Shown piece by piece: positions 1 to 5,316 of a stretch of 8,976 nt of DNA. The stretch lies in contig JAUSJU010000033.1 of assembly GCA_030647175.1 (NCBI GenBank), forward strand, positions 1 through 8,976, written 5' to 3'. The DNA is from a bacterium. GTDB lineage: Bacteria; Patescibacteriota; Minisyncoccia; Minisyncoccales; UBA10102. The position numbers and the translations under genes were made by a program. The notes below the pieces were generated by a model. That model was not told where the DNA came from. It made no database searches and saw only the letters and a list, made by a program, of their open reading frames with translations. Numbering within the stretch: position 1 is the first letter of the stretch; every line of letters starts with the position of its first letter.

Positions 1-222
1 ATAATCCTCCACCAGCCCCAGGCTTCCCAGCTCATCAAGAAAGCAGCCGGCGTTGAAAAGGGTTCAGGGAATCCCAGCAAGACCAACGTGGGGAAGATAT
101 CTAAGGCTCAGCTCAGGCAGATAGCTGAACAGAAGATGCAAGATCTTAACACGCAAGATATTGAACAGGCGATGAAGACTATTGAAGGAACCGCTAAGTC
201 CTTAGGTATTACCGTTGAGTAA
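1..222 (+). CDS. rplK: Ribosomal protein L11 (uL11), C-terminal part
   Basis: Partial gene that enters from the left edge; the last 73 codons are present and end in TAA at 220-222. L11 is a large-subunit protein that binds the GTPase-associated region of 23S rRNA and takes part in factor-dependent steps of translation. The visible part is the C-terminal RNA-binding domain. It includes a loop rich in Gly, Ser and Lys (KKAAGVEKGSGNPSK), then KVGKI-like NVGKISKAQLRQIA, and the closing helix with IEGTAKSLGITVE, all typical of L11. The reading frame is open throughout. The next gene starts at the base after the stop, so both are probably on one transcript. In most bacteria rplA follows rplK; here it does not. 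Confidence 0.95.
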   Translation: MILHQPQASQLIKKAAGVEKGSGNPSKTNVGKISKAQLRQIAEQKMQDLNTQDIEQAMKTIEGTAKSLGITVE

Positions 223-735
223 ATGGTTTCTCAGGAAAACACATCCAACGGAAGCACTCGTCCCTCATGGGATGAGTATTTCATGATGGCAGCCAAATTG
301 GCCGCAACCAGAGCTACCTGCCTCCAGAGAAGGGTGGGCACGGTTATTGTAAAGAACAAGCGTATCATCGCTACGGGGTTTAACGGTTCTCCTCCAGGCC
401 TTCCTCATTGCACAGATGAAGGATGCTTGATACTTCCAGACAGAGGGACCGCATGCCAGAGAGTGCTTCATTCAGAGCACAACGCAGTATTGCAAGATTC
501 AAAGAATCTGGAAGGAGCAACACTCTACACCTCGTTCTTCCCATGCCTGAACTGCATGAAGATCATCATTTCAGCGAAGATCAAAGAAGTCGTGTATGAG
601 AAAGAGCACGAAGAGAAAGATGAATACGAAAAGGCAAAGAGGGGATTTGCAGAACAGGGGAAGGTTGTCTTGCGCAAGATTCCTGAAGTAGATATCGTAG
701 GAATACTATCTACATTTTTCTCCAAAGAGAAGTAA
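223..735 (+). CDS. dCMP deaminase (ComEB/dCMP deaminase family)
   Basis: Predicted zinc enzyme that deaminates dCMP to dUMP, the substrate of thymidylate synthase. The 170-residue length fits the family. The metal site is visible: H83 and E85 in HSEHNAV, and C108 and C111 in FPCLNC. The segment VGTVIVKNKRIIATGFNGSP (about 38-57) is typical of dCMP deaminases. An insert with further Cys residues (C63, C68, C78) lies before the catalytic His; some phage and Gram-positive dCMP deaminases carry a second, structural zinc here, but that is inference. The ATG directly follows the rplK stop and no good Shine-Dalgarno site precedes it, so translation probably depends on ribosomes finishing rplK. A terminator starts five bases after the stop. 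The gene is well placed to feed dUMP to the thyA product encoded 1.4 kb away. Confidence 0.93.
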   Translation: MVSQENTSNGSTRPSWDEYFMMAAKLAATRATCLQRRVGTVIVKNKRIIATGFNGSPPGLPHCTDEGCLILPDRGTACQRVLHSEHNAVLQDSKNLEGATLYTSFFPCLNCMKIIISAKIKEVVYEKEHEEKDEYEKAKRGFAEQGKVVLRKIPEVDIVGILSTFFSKEK

Positions 736-739
736 GAAT

Positions 740-759
740 CGCCCGAGGGGCGGTTTTTT
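740..759 (+). terminator. Intrinsic terminator after dCMP deaminase
   Basis: A 5-bp GC stem (CGCCC 740-744 with GGGCG 748-752) and a GAG loop are followed by G and six T (754-759). It ends the rplK-dCMP deaminase transcript. Its T-run abuts the -10 region proposed for the next gene. Confidence 0.85.
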
Positions 760-767
760 GATATCAT
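759..767 (+). promoter_or_regulatory. Extended -10 promoter of the methyltransferase gene
   Basis: TGaTATCAT: a TGn extension at 759-761 and a -10 hexamer TATCAT at 762-767 (5 of 6 to TATAAT). Exactly six bases separate the hexamer from the ATG at 774, so the expected start of transcription is the A of the ATG, giving a leaderless mRNA. No -35 match is seen; the terminator occupies that place. Confidence 0.6.
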
Positions 768-773
768 CAGGCT

Positions 774-1496
774 ATGAGCGAATCATATCAGAACGATTTT
801 GAAAAGTTTCTTTCTCATACTAATGAGAAAGAGGTCCTCTACGAGGAAGTCTACAAGGAGATTAGCCGATTCAGTAGTCATTCTTTGCTAGATATCGGTG
901 CTGGAAATGGATTGCTTAGTACCCCCCTTTCCCGAACGGTAGATAGCTATGTGGCGGTTGAACAAAACCCAAATTTTGTCCAAAAGCTTAGATCTGAAGG
1001 CCTGACAGTTATTGAAGGATTATTCCCCATTAAAGTGGATGGCAGCTTTGATTTGGTGCTTGTCTCCCACGCTCTTTCCTATGAACGGGATTTGCATAAA
1101 TCCTTTGTTGAACATGCTTGGAATCTTGTACGATCAGGAGGTATTCTTTTGATCATTACGTATCGAGGCCAGGAAGATGATTGGACTTCTTTACTTCAAG
1201 AATTAGGTGAGGAACAGATGGATTACAATCGAGTAGGCTATAATCGGATAGTTGAATACCTCCATTCGTTAGGAGAGGTAACTATGAGAAAAGTTTTAAC
1301 ATCCGTTAGGACGCATAATCTTGAAGATATGATAGATGCTTTGTCGTTTGTTTTTAGTGATGGGAAACAAGAAAGAAAAACAAGGTTTTTCTCCTATAGG
1401 TCAAAAGTGGAAAAGATTCTAAATTCAAAGTATAGAGATCAGAAAGGTTTCTTTTTTCCCTTTCAACATTTCTTTCTTATAGTAAAGAAAATGTAG
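774..1496 (+). CDS. Class I SAM-dependent methyltransferase, substrate unknown
   Basis: A 240-residue protein with the Rossmann-like methyltransferase fold. Motif I is LLDIGAGNG (38-46), the SAM-binding loop. E63 in YVAVEQNP is the acidic residue expected to hold the ribose hydroxyls. FDLVLVSHALSY (92-103) matches the motif at strand 4, and SGGILLIITY (about 121-130) the following strand. This resembles the Methyltransf_11/12 type that acts on small molecules or proteins; the substrate cannot be read from sequence. The last 80 residues are rich in Arg, Lys and Phe and are not recognised. There is no Shine-Dalgarno site before the ATG; a -10 element ends six bases upstream. The gene stands alone between two nearly identical terminators and looks more AT-rich than rplK, so it may be a separate acquisition. 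Confidence 0.8.
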   Translation: MSESYQNDFEKFLSHTNEKEVLYEEVYKEISRFSSHSLLDIGAGNGLLSTPLSRTVDSYVAVEQNPNFVQKLRSEGLTVIEGLFPIKVDGSFDLVLVSHALSYERDLHKSFVEHAWNLVRSGGILLIITYRGQEDDWTSLLQELGEEQMDYNRVGYNRIVEYLHSLGEVTMRKVLTSVRTHNLEDMIDALSFVFSDGKQERKTRFFSYRSKVEKILNSKYRDQKGFFFPFQHFFLIVKKM

Positions 1497-1500
1497 AGAG

Positions 1501-1523
1501 CCGCCCGAGAGGCGGTTTTTTTT
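1501..1523 (+). terminator. Intrinsic terminator after the methyltransferase gene
   Basis: Perfect 5-bp stem CCGCC (1501-1505) / GGCGG (1511-1515), loop CGAGA, then eight T (1516-1523). It lies between two convergent genes. The minus-strand side lacks a T-run, so it should act mainly on the plus strand. Its core nearly repeats the terminator at 740-759. Confidence 0.9.
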
Positions 1524-1531
1524 GAATTAGA

Positions 1532-2137
1532 TTAATGGAACCCCAAGTCTGCCGGGTTCGCGTCTCCAGAAACTTTCTCTATCCTTCCTCCTTGGGATTC
1601 AAACTTCTTTCGGAGAGTTGTTGTTTCCCTTGAGAGTTCAATGGTATCTTCTGGCATATCTTCCTTTTTGATCATGCCTTTTGACCAGTAATCAATCACA
1701 AGAGAGCTGTCTCCATATACTTTTTTAATTCCAAGCTTTAAAGCTATTTGGAGCGCAAGGTAGCATCCGAGAAGCTCCCCGTAGTTATTGGTGAATCCTT
1801 CTGGGAGAGAATGCTTTCCATATCGATTGATGTAGGATTTTGGCAAAACATGCGAAAGCAGGTCCTGCCACTTTTCGTCAGTAACGCTTACCTCTACCCC
1901 GTTTCCCCTGCCAGTTCCCGCATCAAAATACACTCCAGGACTGAATGTTTCTTTGTTGCTGTAGTCAGAGCCTTCGTCTATCCATTGCTGAGCAGCTTCC
2001 CTGGTGCTGAATCCTTTGAACCGCGCCCCTTGGACATTCTTCACTTTTGCTTCGCACTCTGCCCAGGTATCCGTCACTCCCTTTTGATTGCTGGTGGGGA
2101 GAAAATATCCGTAGAATTTAGGCAGAGTCTTTTTCAT
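1532..2137 (-). CDS. Ribonuclease HI-like protein with N-terminal hybrid-binding domain
   Basis: Predicted to cut the RNA strand of RNA:DNA hybrids (R-loops, primers). The 201 residues hold two domains. Residues about 6-53 match the viroplasmin-like hybrid-binding domain of RNase H1: KFYGYF, then DTWAECEAKVKNVQGARFKG and a closing helix. Residues about 67-201 are the RNase H fold, with acidic catalytic candidates D72 (VYFDAG), E121 (NNYGELLG), D143 (VYGDSS) and D197 (ANPAD). The usual GH...N..AD loop is shortened to SGDANPAD, so the mobile His of the classic enzyme is missing. The ATG overlaps the thyA end by 20 bases and has a strong GGAGGA site four bases upstream, so it is a coupled second gene of the thyA operon. 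No terminator is evident on this strand after the stop. Confidence 0.85.
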   Translation of the reverse strand: MKKTLPKFYGYFLPTSNQKGVTDTWAECEAKVKNVQGARFKGFSTREAAQQWIDEGSDYSNKETFSPGVYFDAGTGRGNGVEVSVTDEKWQDLLSHVLPKSYINRYGKHSLPEGFTNNYGELLGCYLALQIALKLGIKKVYGDSSLVIDYWSKGMIKKEDMPEDTIELSRETTTLRKKFESQGGRIEKVSGDANPADLGFH

Positions 2138-3074
2138 AGAATCCTCCGGCTATCGTGAGTTCTCCTTTGATAGGAGGGTGAGGATCGTAGTTCTCCAAAG
2201 TCACAAGCTCTGGCTTGAAGTCATCAATCTCTTTGATGGAAGGATCAAGCTTGATGGTAGGGAAGGGCTTTGGCTCTCTTGAAATCTGTTCCTTCATTTG
2301 TTCAACGTGATTCTCATAGATATGCGTATCTCCATAGGTATGGACGAATTCTCCAGGCTGCACTCCCAAGATTTGGGCGAGGACAATATTCAAAAGTGCA
2401 TAGCTTGCGATGTTGAAGGGGACTCCCAGGAAGAGATCTGCTGAGCGTTGGTAGAGATGAAGGTATAATTTCCCGTCCTTGATGGAGAGCTGGTACATGT
2501 TGTGGCAGATGGGGAAACGGGAAGCGTCTTCATGCGAGGCCATGGTGTAAAGGTACTCTGGATTCCATGAGTTGACGATAGCGTTCCTCGCATACGGGTC
2601 GTCCCGCAATTCCTGCACTGCCCATGCGAGCTGGTCTATTGTTCTTCCTGGTGTCCGTGTTGGCCATCTTCTCCAAAGCTCCCCGTAGATTCTTGGAAGT
2701 TCTCCGTGCTCTTTTGCAAATTCCGCATCCTCAACTATCTGCTTGATGAATTCTTCCTTGGTGAGCTGGGGGAATGCTTTCTCGTCAGCTTTCTTTTTGT
2801 AGATCTTGTATGGGTAGTCGTCCCAGATATGGACGTTGTTGTCCACCAAGTATTTGATGTTGGAGTTTCCCGACATGAACCAGTAGAGCTCGTGCACCAC
2901 TCCTCTCCAGAACACTTTCTTGGTGGTGAGCATGGGAAATCCATCTGCAAGGTTGTACCGTGCCTGCCTGCCGAACACGCTGAGGGATTTCACCCCTGTT
3001 CCCCGGTCAATATTCACCATTCCGTGTTCTAGAACCTCTTTGCAGAGATTGAGATATTGGTGCTCTGGATGCAT
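2118..3074 (-). CDS. thyA: Thymidylate synthase ThyA
   Basis: Makes dTMP from dUMP with methylenetetrahydrofolate as donor of both carbon and hydride, releasing dihydrofolate. It is full length at 318 residues. The catalytic Cys is C190 in FPICHNMYQLS; the usual context is PPCH, so Pro to Ile at the second site is a mild variation. The dUMP phosphate and base contacts are clear: QRSADLFLGVPFNIASYALL (209-228, with R210, D213 and N221) and GDTHIYENH (248-256). RRWPTRTPGRTIDQL (135-149) is an insert or loop next to the active site. The protein ends about a dozen residues beyond the usual end, and this tail overlaps the RNase HI gene. There is no Shine-Dalgarno site; a TGgTATACT element ends six bases before the ATG. 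It runs divergently from folA, whose product recycles its dihydrofolate. Confidence 0.97.
   Translation of the reverse strand: MHPEHQYLNLCKEVLEHGMVNIDRGTGVKSLSVFGRQARYNLADGFPMLTTKKVFWRGVVHELYWFMSGNSNIKYLVDNNVHIWDDYPYKIYKKKADEKAFPQLTKEEFIKQIVEDAEFAKEHGELPRIYGELWRRWPTRTPGRTIDQLAWAVQELRDDPYARNAIVNSWNPEYLYTMASHEDASRFPICHNMYQLSIKDGKLYLHLYQRSADLFLGVPFNIASYALLNIVLAQILGVQPGEFVHTYGDTHIYENHVEQMKEQISREPKPFPTIKLDPSIKEIDDFKPELVTLENYDPHPPIKGELTIAGGFYEKDSA
2142..2147 (-). promoter_or_regulatory. Ribosome binding site of the RNase HI gene, inside thyA
   Basis: GGAGGA on the minus strand, four bases before the ATG at 2137. The same bases encode the Gly-Gly of the last residues of ThyA (AGGFYEKDSA), so the thyA tail carries the start signal of the next gene. 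Confidence 0.85.
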
Positions 3075-3085
3075 TGTGATAGTAT
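3057..3085 (+). promoter_or_regulatory. Promoter of the folA operon
   Basis: -35 TTGGTG (3057-3062, TTG core), 17-base spacer, TGa extension (3077-3079), -10 TAGTAT (3080-3085). Six bases then lead to the ATG at 3092, again predicting a leaderless mRNA. The -35 and spacer lie inside the first codons of thyA. Confidence 0.6.
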
Positions 3086-3089
3086 ACCA
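3081..3089 (-). promoter_or_regulatory. Extended -10 promoter of thyA
   Basis: On the minus strand TGG at 3089-3087 and the -10 hexamer TATACT at 3086-3081 (5 of 6). Six bases (ATCACA) separate it from the ATG at 3074, so the mRNA is expected to start on the ATG itself. No convincing -35. The hexamer overlaps the folA -10 on the other strand. Confidence 0.65.
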
Positions 3090-3091
3090 AA

Positions 3092-3589
3092 ATGAATGTT
3101 TTTCTCATAGCAGCCCAGACAGCAGACGGATTCATAGCCAGGAGTTCCAGCCACCTTGCCACGGATTGGACGAGCAAAGAAGACAAGCAGTTCTTTGCAG
3201 AAAGGACCAAGAAAGCCCGGGTGGTGGTCATGGGATCTACGACCTACGAAACCTTCATGAGGCCCCTCAAAGACCGCCTCAATATCGTCTATTCCAGGGG
3301 CAAGACCTATGAGGGGGTGGAAACCACCCAAAAGCCCCCTACAGAGCTTATTAGAGAGCTACAAGACAGGGGATATGAGGAGGTGGCTATATGCGGGGGG
3401 GCTACCATATATACCCTGTTTATGGAGGCAAACTGCATCCAGACCCTGTATCTGACCAGGGAGCCTATACTCTTTGGCCAGGGGATCACCTTGTTCACCA
3501 AACCCATAGACCAGAAGCTTTCTTTAGTATCATCCCAGAAATTGAATGAAGAGGGGACGGTGTTGTTTGAATATAACGTGCAGACATGA
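3092..3589 (+). CDS. folA: Dihydrofolate reductase family protein
   Basis: Predicted to reduce dihydrofolate to tetrahydrofolate with NADPH. The 165 residues fit the DHFR/RibD-C fold. Recognisable parts are LIAAQTADGFIA (5-16), WTSKEDKQFFAERT (26-39) with an acidic residue (E30/D31) where DHFR has its catalytic Asp, VVVMGSTTYETF (NADP-binding strand and helix), and the glycine pair in AICGGATIYTLF (NADP phosphate region). LTREPILFGQGITLF is a typical late segment. The RibD C-terminal reductase domain is related and cannot be fully excluded by eye, but the 17-bp divergent pairing with thyA argues for DHFR. There is no Shine-Dalgarno site; a -10 element ends six bases upstream. The stop overlaps the next start as ATGA (3586-3589). 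Confidence 0.82.
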   Translation: MNVFLIAAQTADGFIARSSSHLATDWTSKEDKQFFAERTKKARVVVMGSTTYETFMRPLKDRLNIVYSRGKTYEGVETTQKPPTELIRELQDRGYEEVAICGGATIYTLFMEANCIQTLYLTREPILFGQGITLFTKPIDQKLSLVSSQKLNEEGTVLFEYNVQT

Positions 3590-3981
3590 GTTACAGAGGA
3601 GTCATCGTTGAAGAAAGCTTGGAAGATTCTTCTATCTTGAAGGATCTCAAGATTTTAGAAACAAACGTAGAAGAAGTTACTGAAAAACACCAGACTCCAT
3701 GGTTGAAGCAATGGACGCTCCATACCGTAGAAGTTTCCGAAGACAAAGCTGCAGAATCTGCAGGGAGAATAGGCAAAAGTTTAGATACCAAGCACGGAAG
3801 CTCTTGGTACGCAGATTTTATAAATGATTCTCATCACTACATCATTTTTCCCAGTAAGGTTTTCTTTGTTGATCGATGGAATAAGGAGGAATATGATAAG
3901 GCGAGAGAATACGGCATCTCTATTGGGATACCAGAACATCAAGTAGATTTTCATCCAGAAGTTAAAAAATGGGAAAGATAA
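3586..3981 (+). CDS. Uncharacterised protein coupled to folA
   Basis: A soluble, charged 131-residue protein that I cannot assign to a named family. No signal peptide or membrane segment is seen. The first 40 residues are rich in Glu and Leu. The middle holds TLHTVEVSEDKAAESAGRIG. The C-terminal half has an aromatic- and His-rich core: SSWYADFINDSHHYIIFPSK followed by VFFVDRW, then a helix with DKAREYGISIGIPEHQVDF. The pattern looks conserved rather than random. Its ATG overlaps the folA stop by four bases and its own stop lies three bases before the dUTPase-like gene, so the three genes are surely co-transcribed and probably co-regulated. A link to nucleotide or folate metabolism is inferred from position only. 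Confidence 0.8.
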   Translation: MSYRGVIVEESLEDSSILKDLKILETNVEEVTEKHQTPWLKQWTLHTVEVSEDKAAESAGRIGKSLDTKHGSSWYADFINDSHHYIIFPSKVFFVDRWNKEEYDKAREYGISIGIPEHQVDFHPEVKKWER

Positions 3982-3984
3982 CAT

Positions 3985-4524
3985 ATGGTATTAGGAATTG
4001 AAGAACTGCATAAATTGGTGAAAGAAAAACAGCTCGTGGAAGGATTGTCTCAGAGAGAACTTGAGAATCCTGAAGGAGCAGGATTTGATCTGAGAGTGGG
4101 GGAGATCTACGAAGTGGAGGGCCAGGGATTTCTGGGCGTAACCGAGCGAGAAACTCCGAGCATGAAGCTTCTCGCCTCTTTCAAGGAAGGAGAAACTCAA
4201 GAGGTATTATTGAAATCCCATACCTACTACACGGTAAAAACAGTAGAGGATGTGAATATGCCAGACGACATTCTCGCTTTGATGACTCCTCGCTCCACGC
4301 TCTTTCGTTCAGGAGTGTATTGCTTCGGGGGCCAGGTTCCTCCGGGATACAAAGGGGGATTGACCATGGGAATGTATAACTTTCGTGATACCGATTTCCG
4401 TCTTGAAATGGGAGCTCGCATCGTACACATTATGTTTTTTGCTGTGGAGGGCAAGGGAAATATGTACCGGGGGCAGTGGCAGGGAGGACGAGTGACAACC
4501 AACGAGAAAGAAACTCAGGTATAG
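3985..4524 (+). CDS. dCTP deaminase/dUTPase family protein, atypical active site
   Basis: The 179 residues have the fold motifs of the trimeric dCTP deaminase/dUTPase family: GFDLRVG (33-39), PRSTLFRSGV (102-111, with the Ser and Arg that bind phosphates), a GYKG turn (120-124) with MYN after it, GARIVHIMF (143-151) and the C-terminal YRGQWQGGR (161-169). Members either deaminate dCTP or hydrolyse dUTP to dUMP. Here the stretch QVPPGYKGGLTMGMYN (117-132) has Pro119 where the family has Asp (IDPG) and Gly129 where dCTP deaminase has its catalytic Glu. Deaminase activity is thus unlikely, and dUTPase activity is uncertain; a regulatory or altered role is possible. Third gene of the folA operon. 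A decayed copy of its 3' end lies at 5246-5308. Confidence 0.85.
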   Translation: MVLGIEELHKLVKEKQLVEGLSQRELENPEGAGFDLRVGEIYEVEGQGFLGVTERETPSMKLLASFKEGETQEVLLKSHTYYTVKTVEDVNMPDDILALMTPRSTLFRSGVYCFGGQVPPGYKGGLTMGMYNFRDTDFRLEMGARIVHIMFFAVEGKGNMYRGQWQGGRVTTNEKETQV

Positions 4525-4530
4525 GTGAAC

Positions 4531-4559
4531 TTGACAAGTAGTTTAAAGGGGACTAGTAT
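4531..4559 (+). promoter_or_regulatory. Strong promoter directly after the dUTPase-like gene
   Basis: Perfect -35 TTGACA (4531-4536), 17-base spacer, -10 TAGTAT (4554-4559). Transcription should start near 4566, yet a terminator lies at 4575-4608, so most transcripts would be only about 40 bases long. It may act as a leader for the NYN gene by read-through, or make a short RNA. Confidence 0.6.
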
Positions 4560-4574
4560 GACCATATTATGATC

Positions 4575-4608
4575 ACTACCTCTGTCTTCGGGCAAGGGTA
4601 GTTTTTTT
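4575..4608 (+). terminator. Intrinsic terminator with UUCG tetraloop
   Basis: Outer stem ACTACC (4575-4580) / GGTAGT (4597-4602), a small internal mismatch, then inner stem TGTC (4583-4586) / GGCA (4591-4594) closed by a TTCG loop, followed by a T-run to 4608. It should end the folA operon and also any RNA started at about 4566. Confidence 0.88.
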
Positions 4609-4609
4609 A

Positions 4610-4618
4610 TGCTATAGT
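4610..4618 (+). promoter_or_regulatory. Extended -10 promoter of the NYN gene
   Basis: TGcTATAGT: TGn at 4610-4612 and -10 TATAGT at 4613-4618 (5 of 6), ending six bases before the ATG at 4625. It begins two bases after the terminator T-run. No -35 match is visible, the same layout as at the methyltransferase gene. Confidence 0.6.
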
Positions 4619-4624
4619 TTAGCC

Positions 4625-5182
4625 ATGGAAACAAGCCCTACAGAGAGAAAAGAGAGGGTAGCCATCTATATTGATGGCAGTAATTTTTATAAATACCTAA
4701 AAGGCACAGGCCTTGATTTTCCTAAAGGAACGAGGCTTAATTTCAGTAAATTTGCTGAATTTTTGACTGGCGATCGAGTCTGTGTCTCAAAAAGATACTA
4801 CATTGGAATTGCAAGAAATTTTGATAACAGCGAAAAAAGCAAGCAAATGGTAAAAGGCCAGCAGAAGTTTCTTCAAGGATTAGAGAACGAAGGATTCAAT
4901 ATCAAAAGAGGGCGTATAATGTATGATGGGGGCAGAATACGAGAGAAGGGTACTGATGTGAAGATAGCGACCGATCTTATCGTAGGAGCCGTTGATGATA
5001 TCTACGACACCGCTATTCTAGTGAGTTCTGATACCGATCTCATTCCGGCCCTGCAGTATATCCGGTATCGGGGCAAAAAGTTAGAATACATCGGTTTTTC
5101 TCATGCTCCATCTTTCGGCATGCAGAAGTATGCAAACTTTTCAAGACTTTTAACCGTGAAAGAGATGGAAAATTTTAAGTGA
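4625..5182 (+). CDS. NYN-domain (LabA/DUF88-like, PIN fold) putative ribonuclease
   Basis: A 185-residue single-domain protein of the NYN family, a PIN-like fold with an acidic metal site and, where tested, RNase activity. The three defining blocks are clear: AIYIDGSNFY (13-22, with D17 and N20), EKGTDVKIATDLI (107-119, with D111 and D117) and AILVSSDTDLIPAL (130-143, with D136 and D138). All acidic candidates are kept, so it should be active. About nine polar residues precede the first strand. There is no Shine-Dalgarno site; a TGcTATAGT element ends six bases before the ATG. The stop at 5180-5182 lies three bases before the chimeric fossil. The RNA target cannot be told; roles in RNA turnover or as a toxin-like nuclease are both open. 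Confidence 0.88.
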   Translation: METSPTERKERVAIYIDGSNFYKYLKGTGLDFPKGTRLNFSKFAEFLTGDRVCVSKRYYIGIARNFDNSEKSKQMVKGQQKFLQGLENEGFNIKRGRIMYDGGRIREKGTDVKIATDLIVGAVDDIYDTAILVSSDTDLIPALQYIRYRGKKLEYIGFSHAPSFGMQKYANFSRLLTVKEMENFK

Positions 5183-5185
5183 GTT

Positions 5186-5308
5186 ATGAAATACATTCCC
5201 ACAATGGGATTAAAGGTTCATGCAGAGTTCAAGACGCAGAGCAAGATGTATCAAGGGCAATGGCAAGGAGGACGGGTGACAACCAACGAGAAAGAAACTT
5301 AGGCATAG
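5186..5308 (+). pseudogene. Chimeric gene fossil: gatB start fused to dUTPase-like gene end
   Basis: A short frame from ATG 5186 to TAG 5300 encodes 38 residues. Residues 1-21 read MKYIPTMGLKVHAEFKTQSKM and match the first 20 residues of GatB encoded at 6387 (MYTPTIGLEVHVELKTRSKM). From the next codon on, YQGQWQGGRVTTNEKET matches the C-terminus of the dUTPase-like protein (YRGQWQGGRVTTNEKET). By hand count, 55 of 63 bases of 5246-5308 equal 4462-4524, and most differences are silent. A C-to-T change makes a stop (TAG 5300) where the intact gene has CAG; the original stop survives at 5306-5308. The switch falls at ATGT, shared by both genes, which suggests joining at a short microhomology. 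Expression as a 38-residue peptide cannot be excluded, but no Shine-Dalgarno site is present. Confidence 0.85.
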
Positions 5309-5316
5309 CGCATACA

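Noticed and set aside
2706..3032. 108-codon plus-strand frame within thyA
   Set aside because: Antisense shadow of a well-supported ThyA; no motif of its own. The same applies to 1748-2158 opposite RNase HI and 6855-7298 opposite gatB.
3985..4524. Plain dCTP deaminase (dcd) label
   Set aside because: The catalytic Glu of dCTP deaminase is replaced by Gly, so naming it dcd would overstate the evidence.
4531..4624. Classic attenuator before the NYN gene
   Set aside because: No alternative antiterminator pairing for ACTACC is found within the transcribed leader; the possible partner GTAGT lies upstream of the expected start.
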